A DNA stretch of 64,000 bases. Origin: Cryobacterium sp. SO1. GTDB lineage: Bacteria; Actinomycetota; Actinomycetes; Actinomycetales; Microbacteriaceae. Of the stretch, positions 1 through 8,510 are shown piece after piece (within the stretch, counting starts at the first letter, position 1; each line of letters begins with the position of its first letter). The notes below the pieces were generated by a model that saw only the letters and a program-made list of their open reading frames with translations, made no database searches and was not told where the DNA came from. The translations under genes were made by a program, and so were the position numbers. Location: assembly GCF_004210215.2 (NCBI RefSeq), contig NZ_CP067394.1:868001-932000 (forward strand). The letters run 5' to 3'.

Positions 1-390
1 CGCCGCACTCTTGCGGCTGTCACGGCCGGCGGTCTGCTCGTGGTCGGGCTCGCCGTCGTTGCCGGCGCCCTCCTGGTCGGTCCGGCCCTCACCGGCGCTC
101 CGGCGAGCATCGGGACCGCCACGATCCCCAGAGTCAGTGACGTTGCCGGCCGGGCCGGCGACGGCACCGTGGTGTTCAGCTGGGCCGACCCGGGCGTCAC
201 CGTCGAAGACAGCTACCTCGTCAGCCTGAGCAGCGGCGAAAGCAGCGTTCAGCGCGGCACCGAGTTCATCGTGCAGACCGGCAACACCACGGACACCCCG
301 GTCTGCATCACGGTGAGCGTCAGCCGTGACGGTCGCACCGGCGCCGCGAGCACCGAGAAGTGCGTCGACCCGGCCCCGGGAACACCGTGA
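1..390 (+). CDS. C-terminal part of a membrane-anchored protein with an FN3-like extracellular tail (5' truncated)
   Basis: The frame is open from the first base of the window and ends with TGA at 388-390, so the N-terminus lies outside. What remains (129 residues) begins with a hydrophobic transmembrane stretch, then an extracellular region with a fibronectin-III-like pattern (FSW near residue 61, then a D-S-Y-L-V strand) and two cysteines, at VCI and EKC, that could form a disulfide. Its stop overlaps the GTG start of the giant surface protein by four bases (GTGA), so the two are translationally coupled. In related genomes a receptor-type Ser/Thr kinase can sit in this position; that identity is inference, since no kinase sequence is visible here. 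Confidence 0.6.
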   Translation, partial: RRTLAAVTAGGLLVVGLAVVAGALLVGPALTGAPASIGTATIPRVSDVAGRAGDGTVVFSWADPGVTVEDSYLVSLSSGESSVQRGTEFIVQTGNTTDTPVCITVSVSRDGRTGAASTEKCVDPAPGTP

Positions 391-3300
391 TCCGCCGCTG
401 GCTGGCCACACGCCGTTCCGTCTTCGCCTCCATCACCGGCGGAACCCTGGTCACCGCACTCGTGGTCACCGTCGCGGTGGTCTCCGGCGGCTACACCACC
501 CAGAAGATCGATCTGGGCGACGCCGCCGTCTGGGTGGGCAGCGAAACCCGGCAGCTGGTGGGCCGGGTCAACACCGAGCTCGCCGAGCTGAACACCGTCG
601 TCCCGGTCGAATCCGGGCGCACCGCGGTGGTGCAGGACGGCAGCACGGTGCTCGTGGTCGACGGCGGCAACGGCACCCTCGACATCCTCGACCCGGCCAC
701 TGCCACGCTCACCGACAGCGTGGCGCTGCCACCGGATGCCCCCGAGGTGCGATTGGCGGGCGGCCTCGCAGCGATCTCGGCCGACGGTGACCTCTGGACG
801 GCGGACACCGCCGACCTGGCCGCCTTCGACAGCACCGTGGACCCTGCCCTCGCGCTGGGCGCCGGCACCCTGTTCAGCCTCGATGCCGCCGGCGTGCTGT
901 TCGCGTTCACCCCGGCCACTAAGGCTCTTGTGCGTATCGACCCGGAGCGCCCCGGCACCGTGGCCGAGACGGCGAGCGTGCCGGCCGGGGAGCCCACCGA
1001 CGGCTACCAGCTCAGCCAGGTGAACGGCAGCTGGGCCCTGCTGAACACGACCACCGGCATCCTGCACCTGCCCGACCGGGCCGTCGACCTCTCGGCAGGC
1101 CTGACCGAGCTGCCCCGCCTGCAGGAGCCGGCGGTGTCCGGCGACAGGGTGCTGATCGCCCACAGCACCGGACTGCTCGGTGTGCCCCTGGACGGCGGCG
1201 CGCCCACCGAACTGCTCGCCGGCGACGCTGCCGCCGGCGCCCCTGCCGCGCCCAGCCAGAACGGGCGCTGTGCCTACGCGGCCTGGGCGGACGGCACCGC
1301 CTGGCAGGCCTGCGGCATCGGCTCGCCGGCCGGAAGCACCGCAACCCTCGCCGGCGTCGCAGGCGACGCCCGCCTGGAGTACCGGCAGAACGGCACCCGG
1401 CTGCTGCTCAACGACGCCCACAACGGCACCGCCTGGAACGTGCAGCAGGGCAACGAACTCATCGACAACTGGGACGACCTCATCGACCCGGTCTCCGACC
1501 AGCAGGAGACGACGACAAGCACCGACGACACCCCGCCGGACTACGAGGACACCCAGGTGCCTCCGGTCGCGATCGACGACGAGTTCGGTGCCCGCCCCGG
1601 TCGCACGGTCACCCTGCCGGTGCTGCTGAACGACTACGACCCGAACGACGATGTCCTGGTGATCGACTCGGCCGACCTGCCGCCGGCCGGCCAGGGCCGG
1701 ATCGACCTGGTCTCTAGCAACCAGCAACTGCAGCTCACCCTCACCCCGGAGGCCGCGGGCAGCTTCAGCTTCGGCTATTCGCTCAGCGACGGCCGCGGCG
1801 GCACGGCGGACGCCACCGTCACCGTCACGATCCGCAGTCCGGACGAGAATGCCGCCCCACAACAGGTTCGCCAGACCCGCGCCATCGTCGCGGCTGGCGG
1901 CAGCGTCGAGTCTCAGGTGCTCGGCGACTGGATCGACCCGGACGGCGACCCGTTCTACCTCACCATCGCCACGGCCGCGGCACCGGACACCGCCACGTCC
2001 ACCCCGGCCGGCGCCGTGCTGTTCACGGATGCCGGCGACGGCGGGGACACCGCCCAGGTGGGCCTCACCGTCTCGGACGGCAGCCTCACCGGAACCGGCA
2101 CCCTGGACATCACGGTGCGACAGGCTGGCAGTGTGCCCATCGTCGCCGACGGTTTCGCCGTGCGCACCACGGTCGGCAGGGAGGTCACCGTCGCGCCGCT
2201 GGAGCATTCCCGCGGCGGCACCGGGCCGCTCCGCCTGGGCGCCGTGCCCGACAAGCCCGGCGTGAGGATCGCGGCAGACTTCACCGGCGGAACCTTCAGG
2301 TTCTCCAGCGACGCCGTCGGTGTGCACTACCTGGACTACGCGGTGACCGACGGGGCGAGCACCGTGACCGGGCGGATCCGGGTCGACGTAGACCCAGCCC
2401 CCGACAGCCCGGGCCGGCCCATCACGGTGCCGCACACGGCCTTCCTGCGCTCCCAGCAGCCCACCGTCATCGACGTGCTCGCCACCGACATCGATCCGGC
2501 CGGGGGAGTGCTTCTGGTCACCGGAAGCTCCAACGTGCCCGCCGGCAGCGGACTGACCGTCGAGATCCTCGACCAGCACCTCATCAGGGTCACCCTGACC
2601 CGGCCGTTGGAGTCGGGCACCACCAGCTTCGACTACACGGTGAGCAACGGGCTGGCCTCGGCCACCGGGACCGTCACGGTGATCCAGATCCCCGCGGCGA
2701 CCACCAGGCAACCGCCCGTCGCGGCACCGGATTCGGTGTCGGTACGGGTCGGCGACACCATCGACATCCCGGTGCTCGCCAACGACGAACACCCGGACGG
2801 TGACCCGCTCACCCTGGACCCGGTCCTGTCGACCCCGCTGCCCGCCGGCGCCGGACTGCTCTTCGCCTCCGGCCGGGTGCTGCGTTACCTCGCGCCGGCC
2901 GGCACCGGAAACTTCACCGCCGTCTACAGGGTGAACGCCCCGGACGGCCAGTTCGCCAACGCCGAGGTGCACATCTCGGTGCGGGAGACCGACGCCGCCA
3001 CGAACAACCCGCCGCTGCCGCCGACGGTGACCGCCCGGGTACTGGCGGGGGACACCGTGCGCATCCAGATCCCCCTCACCGGGATCGACCCTGACGGTGA
3101 CTCCGTGCAGCTGCTCGGCCAGGAGACCAACCCCGACAAGGGCACCGTCACCGCCGTCGACGCCGACTCGCTCAGCTACCGGGCCGGCGACTACTCAGCG
3201 GGCACCGACACCTTCACCTACGCCGTCATCGACGCCCTCGGCGCCCGCGCCACCGGCACAGTGCGGGTAGGCATCAGCCCCCGCCCCGACGGCGCCCGCA

Positions 3301-6300
3301 ACCCCGTCGCCGTACCCGACGAAGTGACGGTCCGGCCCGGATCGAGAGTATCGGTGCGGGTGCTCGGCAACGACTCCGACCCCGACGGCGGCACGCTGAA
3401 CATCACCGCGGTCGAGGCGACCGGTGCCGGCGGTGCCGGCGACGGCGGATCCGGTCCCGCCGTGATCGACGGCAACGTGATCGTGGTGCGCGCCCCGAAC
3501 GCCGCCGGCCGGTACGGCTTCGTCTACGAGATCCAGAACGAGCGAGGCGGCACCGGTTCGGCCTTCCTCACCGTTGTCGTGGCCGCCGACGCACCCCTGG
3601 CCCGCCCGGAGGCCGCCGACACCCGGCTGAGACTCTCGGACGTACTCGGCCGGAAAACCGTCGACGTTGACGTCCTCGCCAGGGTGTTCTTCGCCGAAGG
3701 GTCGGCGACGGCGTTGACCCTGGCCGTGCTGCCCGGTTACGACGGCACCGCGACCGTCACCGATTCCGCCCGCATCCGTGTCACCGTCACCAAGACCAGC
3801 CAGATCATCCCGTTCAGCGTCACCCACCCCCGCGACCCCGAGATCGTCGGATACGCCTTCGTGTGGGTGCCGGGAACCGACGACGCCCTCCCGCAACTAC
3901 GGGCCGGCGCCGCCAAGCTCGTCGTGGCCAGTGAGGCCACCCTCGACATCGACATCAACGACTACGTCGTGGCCGTCGGCGACAAAACCGTGCAACTCAC
4001 CGACCGCAATACCGTGCGGGCCACCCACGCCAACGGCGCCGAGCTCGCAACGGGAGCCAGAACCCTCGCCTTCACCAGCGCGGACCAATACTTCGGGCCC
4101 GCGTCGATCTCGTTCGAGGTGACCGACGGCGCAAACGCGACCGACCCTGCCGGACGCACCGCCACGATCGTGCTGCCGATCACCGTGACCCCGCGGGAGA
4201 ATCAGCCGCCCGCCTTCGACGGGGCGGTGATCGACTTCGAACCCGGCCAGAGCAAGGTCATCGACCTGGCCAAGCTCACCTCTTACCCGTACCCTGAGGA
4301 CCGCGACGAACTCGCCTTCACCGTGCTGGACCCGCTGCCGACCGGGTTCGGGCAGACGCTGAACGGCAGTCTGCTCACCGTGAACGCGCTCGAGGGCACA
4401 CCGAAGGGCAGCACCAGCTCGCTGACCATCGGGGTGCGCGATGACCTCAGCACCGGTAAGGCGGGGCGCATCGAACTGCGCGTCGTGGCCTCCACCAGAC
4501 CCCTCGCCCTGCCGGCAACGGATGCGGCCATCGTGCCCCGCGGGAGCAGCACGGTCATCGATGTGCTCGCCAACGACGGCGCCACCAACCCGTTCCCCGC
4601 CGTCGCCCTACGGGTGCTCGCGGTCCGCGGGCTCGACGCGGCAGGGCTGCCCGCCGGGGTGTCGATCACGCCCAGCGCCGACAGCAGCCGGCTCACCGTG
4701 CGGGTGTCCGCCGACGCGCAGCCCACCGACACCACCCTGCAATACCAGGTGGCCGATGCCACCAACGACCCCGACCGGTACACCTGGGGCACCGTGCGCG
4801 TGTCGGTGCAGGACGTTCCCGACGCCGTCACCGGGCTGCGCGCCACGGGCTTCGCCGACGGCCGGATCACCGTTGCCTTCAACCCCGGCGCCGCCAACAA
4901 CTCGCCGCTCACCGGCTACCAGCTGACCCTCTCCGACGCCGCCTCCGGCCGCCCGCTCGGCAGCACGGTGTGCGCGGCCACCTCCTGCACCCTCGCCACC
5001 CCGGGGAACGGCCAGGACAACGCCGTGCGAGTGAGCGTCGCCGCGCAGAACGGCATCGGCACGGCGACGGCCGCGACCTTCGCCGCGCCGGTCTGGTCCG
5101 ACGTGATCCCCACGGCGCCGACCGGGTTGACCGCAGTCCCCGACGACGGCGCCCTGCTGCTCGGCTGGGACGTCGTCCAACCGGCGGGCGGCGGCACCGG
5201 CATCCGTGGTTACCAGGTGAGCGTGGGCGGGGTCGCGCAACGCGAAGTAAGTGCCACCGGTTCGGCCTGCGGCGCCGCCCGGTGCACCCTGCGGGTGGAC
5301 GGCCTGGCCAACGGGTCCAGCGTGGGGTACACGGTCAGCGCCCGCAACGACGCCTACCCCGCCCTGTCGACCTGGAACTCCGCCGCCGCCGCCGGAACAC
5401 CGTACGGCGCGGCGCAGGCCGGCGGGATCACGGCCACGGCGACCAACGCCAGCGGCGCCGTCACGGTGAGTTGGGACGGCTTCGCCGACCGCGGTGACGC
5501 CATCGGGGGCTACTTCGTGCAGCGGATCAACGGCGGCTCCGTACCCACCGGCGCGCAGGCCTGTTCGGTGTCGACACCCGCACCCGGCACCCTCACCGCA
5601 CCGGCCGTCGGCGGGGTGGTGCTCGACCAGAAGACCGTCCCGGCCGGCGGCCGCAGCGTCGTTTTCGACGGTCTGCTCGCCGACGACGGCAGTTACTCCT
5701 TCGTGGTCTGGGGCTACAACCGGGCCGGCTGCGCGGCGACCGCGGTGACCACGGTCCTGGTGCGCCCGGCGCCCGGCGCGATCAGCCAGGTGCAGGGCGC
5801 GATGGAGCAGCGGGGTGAGACCTGGGACTACCACCTCACCGGTGTGGGCCCGTCTGCCGGCGTCGATCACTACAACATCCGGGCCGCCGACGGCTCCGGC
5901 TCGGTGCAGCGTTTCGGCAGCAGCGCCTGGCCCCGGGAGCTGCTCGGACTGCCGTTCGGTTCTGCCGTCGCGTTCCAATTGCAGGCGTGCACGGTCTGGG
6001 GCTCCTGCGGCCCCTGGTCGGGCACCACCACCGCGCCGGAGCCATCCGTCAGTTTCACCGTGACCGGTCTGGCCTACGACGGCGCTGCCGGGCGGTTCTC
6101 CTGGACCGACGCACCCCGTAACGGGTCCCTCCCGGCGACCTTCGTGTGCTCGGTCGCCGGCCAGGCCGTGACCCCCGCCGACAGCGCGACCACCTGCACC
6201 CTGCCCGGCCCGCTGCCCGGCTCCGGCACCGTGCTGCTCACCGTCACGGTGAACGAGCGCACCTTCGACTACTCCCGCCCGATCCCGACGAAAGCGATCA

Positions 6301-6308
6301 CCCCATGA
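387..6308 (+). CDS. Giant surface protein with Ig/cadherin-like and fibronectin type III repeats
   Basis: A 1,973-residue single-pass protein. I chose GTG 387 because it overlaps the previous stop as GTGA; a GTG 27 bases upstream is also in frame. An N-terminal transmembrane helix (about residues 10-35) is followed by a region of about 330 residues with repeated beta-strand patterns that may form a propeller. Ig/cadherin-like domains follow, each with a recognisable linker (for example PVLLNDYDPNDD near 400, DVLATDIDPAG near 690, PVLANDEHPDGD near 790, RVLGNDSDPDGG near 985). The last 500 residues hold about four FN3-like domains (starting near 1477, 1573 and 1677) with cysteine pairs. Such D-P-D/N motifs often bind calcium. 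It is probably anchored in the membrane and spans the wall. It overlaps the MoxR gene by ATGA, so it heads a coupled operon. Role in adhesion or envelope architecture is inferred. Confidence 0.85.
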   Translation: MIRRWLATRRSVFASITGGTLVTALVVTVAVVSGGYTTQKIDLGDAAVWVGSETRQLVGRVNTELAELNTVVPVESGRTAVVQDGSTVLVVDGGNGTLDILDPATATLTDSVALPPDAPEVRLAGGLAAISADGDLWTADTADLAAFDSTVDPALALGAGTLFSLDAAGVLFAFTPATKALVRIDPERPGTVAETASVPAGEPTDGYQLSQVNGSWALLNTTTGILHLPDRAVDLSAGLTELPRLQEPAVSGDRVLIAHSTGLLGVPLDGGAPTELLAGDAAAGAPAAPSQNGRCAYAAWADGTAWQACGIGSPAGSTATLAGVAGDARLEYRQNGTRLLLNDAHNGTAWNVQQGNELIDNWDDLIDPVSDQQETTTSTDDTPPDYEDTQVPPVAIDDEFGARPGRTVTLPVLLNDYDPNDDVLVIDSADLPPAGQGRIDLVSSNQQLQLTLTPEAAGSFSFGYSLSDGRGGTADATVTVTIRSPDENAAPQQVRQTRAIVAAGGSVESQVLGDWIDPDGDPFYLTIATAAAPDTATSTPAGAVLFTDAGDGGDTAQVGLTVSDGSLTGTGTLDITVRQAGSVPIVADGFAVRTTVGREVTVAPLEHSRGGTGPLRLGAVPDKPGVRIAADFTGGTFRFSSDAVGVHYLDYAVTDGASTVTGRIRVDVDPAPDSPGRPITVPHTAFLRSQQPTVIDVLATDIDPAGGVLLVTGSSNVPAGSGLTVEILDQHLIRVTLTRPLESGTTSFDYTVSNGLASATGTVTVIQIPAATTRQPPVAAPDSVSVRVGDTIDIPVLANDEHPDGDPLTLDPVLSTPLPAGAGLLFASGRVLRYLAPAGTGNFTAVYRVNAPDGQFANAEVHISVRETDAATNNPPLPPTVTARVLAGDTVRIQIPLTGIDPDGDSVQLLGQETNPDKGTVTAVDADSLSYRAGDYSAGTDTFTYAVIDALGARATGTVRVGISPRPDGARNPVAVPDEVTVRPGSRVSVRVLGNDSDPDGGTLNITAVEATGAGGAGDGGSGPAVIDGNVIVVRAPNAAGRYGFVYEIQNERGGTGSAFLTVVVAADAPLARPEAADTRLRLSDVLGRKTVDVDVLARVFFAEGSATALTLAVLPGYDGTATVTDSARIRVTVTKTSQIIPFSVTHPRDPEIVGYAFVWVPGTDDALPQLRAGAAKLVVASEATLDIDINDYVVAVGDKTVQLTDRNTVRATHANGAELATGARTLAFTSADQYFGPASISFEVTDGANATDPAGRTATIVLPITVTPRENQPPAFDGAVIDFEPGQSKVIDLAKLTSYPYPEDRDELAFTVLDPLPTGFGQTLNGSLLTVNALEGTPKGSTSSLTIGVRDDLSTGKAGRIELRVVASTRPLALPATDAAIVPRGSSTVIDVLANDGATNPFPAVALRVLAVRGLDAAGLPAGVSITPSADSSRLTVRVSADAQPTDTTLQYQVADATNDPDRYTWGTVRVSVQDVPDAVTGLRATGFADGRITVAFNPGAANNSPLTGYQLTLSDAASGRPLGSTVCAATSCTLATPGNGQDNAVRVSVAAQNGIGTATAATFAAPVWSDVIPTAPTGLTAVPDDGALLLGWDVVQPAGGGTGIRGYQVSVGGVAQREVSATGSACGAARCTLRVDGLANGSSVGYTVSARNDAYPALSTWNSAAAAGTPYGAAQAGGITATATNASGAVTVSWDGFADRGDAIGGYFVQRINGGSVPTGAQACSVSTPAPGTLTAPAVGGVVLDQKTVPAGGRSVVFDGLLADDGSYSFVVWGYNRAGCAATAVTTVLVRPAPGAISQVQGAMEQRGETWDYHLTGVGPSAGVDHYNIRAADGSGSVQRFGSSAWPRELLGLPFGSAVAFQLQACTVWGSCGPWSGTTTAPEPSVSFTVTGLAYDGAAGRFSWTDAPRNGSLPATFVCSVAGQAVTPADSATTCTLPGPLPGSGTVLLTVTVNERTFDYSRPIPTKAITP

Positions 6309-7348
6309 CACTGACTCCCGATCGCGTGAGCCCCGGTCAGCCCGGCGCGCGACGCGACGCCGACCTGATGAGCATCGAGGAGGCCGGCCAGTTCGCGACC
6401 CTGTTCGACCGGCTGGTGCGCGGCGTCGAGGAGGTCGTCCTCGGCAAACAGCACGTGATCAGGTTGGCGTTCACCGCCCTGTTCAGCGAGGGACACCTGC
6501 TCCTGGAGGATGTGCCAGGCACCGGGAAGACCTCGCTGGCCCGCGCCATCGCGCAGAGCGTGCGCGGCACCAACAACCGGGTGCAATTCACCCCTGACCT
6601 GCTGCCTGGCGACATCACCGGTGTGAGCATCTTCGACCAGCGCACCGCGACCTTCGAATTCCACCGCGGGCCGGTGTTCGCCAACATCGTGCTGGCCGAT
6701 GAGATCAACCGGGCCAGCCCCAAGACCCAGGCGGCGCTGCTGGAGGTCATGGAGGAGGGCCAGGTCACCGCCGACGGCGTCACCCACAAGGTCGCCGGCC
6801 CGTTCATGGTGATCGCCACCCAGAACCCGATCGAGCAGGCCGGCACCTACCGGCTGCCGGAGGCCCAACTGGACCGGTTCCTGATGAAGACGTCGATCGG
6901 ATACCCGGACCAGGCCGCCACTGTGCGGATCCTGGAGGGCGCCGGCCGGCGGGCCCACGACAGCCGGGTGGCGCCGGTGCTCTCGGCCGAGTCCGTCGTC
7001 GAAGTGGCCGCGCTGGCCCGGACAGTGTTCGTCGACGCGACCATCAACGACTACGTCGCACGGCTCGTGGATGCCACCCGCAACAGCCCCGAGGTGCGCC
7101 TGGGCGCCAGCGTGCGCGGCGCCCTCGCCCTCATCCGCACGGCCAAGACCTTTGCGGCGTCCCAGGGCCGGCACTACGTCACCCCCGACGACGTGAAGGC
7201 CCTCGCCGAACCCGTGCTGGCACACCGGCTGCTGCTGGACGCCGAAGCCGAATTCGACGGGGTCACCGCCTCGAGCGTGATCGGCCGGATCCTGGTCGAG
7301 ACGCCGCCACCGCGGAGCGGACAGGACCAGCGGGCGGATGTCCTCTAG
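6305..7348 (+). CDS. MoxR-family AAA+ ATPase
   Basis: A 347-residue cytoplasmic AAA+ protein. The ATG at 6305 overlaps the preceding stop (ATGA). The Walker A motif VPGTGKTS lies at residues 70-77 and the Walker B motif ADEINRASPKTQ near 131-142; this string is diagnostic of MoxR proteins. Sensor 1 is seen in VIATQNPIEQ and the C-terminal AAA lid follows. MoxR ATPases act as chaperones that mature or activate partners with DUF58 or VWA domains. Here the DUF58 gene follows at once with an 11-base overlap, the classical MoxR-DUF58-transglutaminase arrangement. The partner is probably the envelope proteins encoded around it. Confidence 0.95.
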   Translation: MTLTPDRVSPGQPGARRDADLMSIEEAGQFATLFDRLVRGVEEVVLGKQHVIRLAFTALFSEGHLLLEDVPGTGKTSLARAIAQSVRGTNNRVQFTPDLLPGDITGVSIFDQRTATFEFHRGPVFANIVLADEINRASPKTQAALLEVMEEGQVTADGVTHKVAGPFMVIATQNPIEQAGTYRLPEAQLDRFLMKTSIGYPDQAATVRILEGAGRRAHDSRVAPVLSAESVVEVAALARTVFVDATINDYVARLVDATRNSPEVRLGASVRGALALIRTAKTFAASQGRHYVTPDDVKALAEPVLAHRLLLDAEAEFDGVTASSVIGRILVETPPPRSGQDQRADVL

Positions 7349-8510
7349 ACGACCCCGGCTGCTCCAAGCGGTGACACCGCTCGGCTGGAGCGTGGCCGGA
7401 TGCGCAGCCGCGCTGCTCGGCGCCGGCTACGGTCTGGGCTGGGCCGAACTGACCGCGATCGGCTGGGCCGCCGCCGTCCTGGTGCTCGGCGCGCTCGCGC
7501 ACCTGTTCGGCCGGAGCGCCCATGACATCACGTTGAGCCTGCCCGTCGACAGGGTCGTCGCGGGGGAGCGGGTGCCCGGCCAGGTCGACGTGCGGAACCG
7601 GACGGGCCGCCGCCTGGCCGCCGTGACCGTCCAGGTGCCGGTGGGCGCCGGGCTGGCCGAGTTCCCGATGCCGTCGCTGGCCGCGCACAGCGGAATCGAC
7701 GAGGTGTTCGTCGTGCCCACCGCACGCCGGGGCATCATCCCGATCGGGCCGGTGCACACGGTACGGGCCGATCCGGTGGGGCTGGTGCGCCTGGAGACCG
7801 TGCTCACCCAGCAGGTCGAGCTGTATGTGCACCCGCGCACCATCGCCATCCCGAGCATGAGCCAGGGTTTCGTGCGTGACCTCGAGGGGCAACCCACCCG
7901 CGACCTCACCGCCAGCGACGTGGCGTTCCACGCGCTGCGCGAGTATCAGAGCGGTGACGAGAGGCGCAGCATCCATTGGAAGAGCACCGCCAAGACCGGC
8001 CGGCTGATGGTGCGCCAGTACGAGCAGACCCGGCGCAGCCACCTGCTGGTGGCCCTGAGCCTGGCGTCGGGCGACTTCGCTGACGAGGAGGAATTCGAGC
8101 TCGCCGTGAGCGCGGCCGGCTCCCTGGGTGTCCGCGCGATCCGCGATGCGCGCACGGTGTCGGTGCTGACGAGCGCCGGCCCGCTGAACACCCTCACCGG
8201 CACCCGGCTGTTGGACGGGTTGAGTGGCGTGGAGCTGGCACCCGGCGTCACCGACCTGCGCGCACTGTCCAGGCAGGCCGCCGCGGGGGTCGCCGGGCTG
8301 TCCGTGGTCTTCCTGCTCTGCGGGTCGTCAACACCGTTGGCCGCACTGCGCGCGTCGGCGGCGGGATTCCCGCTCGGGGTCGAGGTCGTCGCCGTCATCT
8401 GCGACCCGGGCGCCCGGCCGGGCCTCCGCCGGGCCGGCGGCCTGAGCCTCGTCACCATCGGCTTCCTCGACGACCTGCAGCAGACCCTGGCGAGGGGGGC
8501 CGCGGCATGA
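7338..8510 (+). CDS. DUF58 domain-containing membrane protein
   Basis: A 390-residue protein with two N-terminal transmembrane helices (about residues 10-55), a beta-rich middle portion and the DUF58 signature YQSGDERRSIHWKSTAK near residue 203. DUF58 is a VWA-related domain that works with MoxR ATPases. The ATG at 7338 lies inside the moxR 3' end (overlap 11 bases), and the gene's own stop overlaps the next start as ATGA. Molecular function of DUF58 is not established; a role in assembling envelope proteins is inferred from the operon. Confidence 0.92.
   Translation: MSSRRPRLLQAVTPLGWSVAGCAAALLGAGYGLGWAELTAIGWAAAVLVLGALAHLFGRSAHDITLSLPVDRVVAGERVPGQVDVRNRTGRRLAAVTVQVPVGAGLAEFPMPSLAAHSGIDEVFVVPTARRGIIPIGPVHTVRADPVGLVRLETVLTQQVELYVHPRTIAIPSMSQGFVRDLEGQPTRDLTASDVAFHALREYQSGDERRSIHWKSTAKTGRLMVRQYEQTRRSHLLVALSLASGDFADEEEFELAVSAAGSLGVRAIRDARTVSVLTSAGPLNTLTGTRLLDGLSGVELAPGVTDLRALSRQAAAGVAGLSVVFLLCGSSTPLAALRASAAGFPLGVEVVAVICDPGARPGLRRAGGLSLVTIGFLDDLQQTLARGAAA

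Noticed and set aside
249..2972. Minus-strand frame of about 900 codons under the giant surface protein
   Set aside because: Shadow of a high-GC gene; no start signals and no domain.
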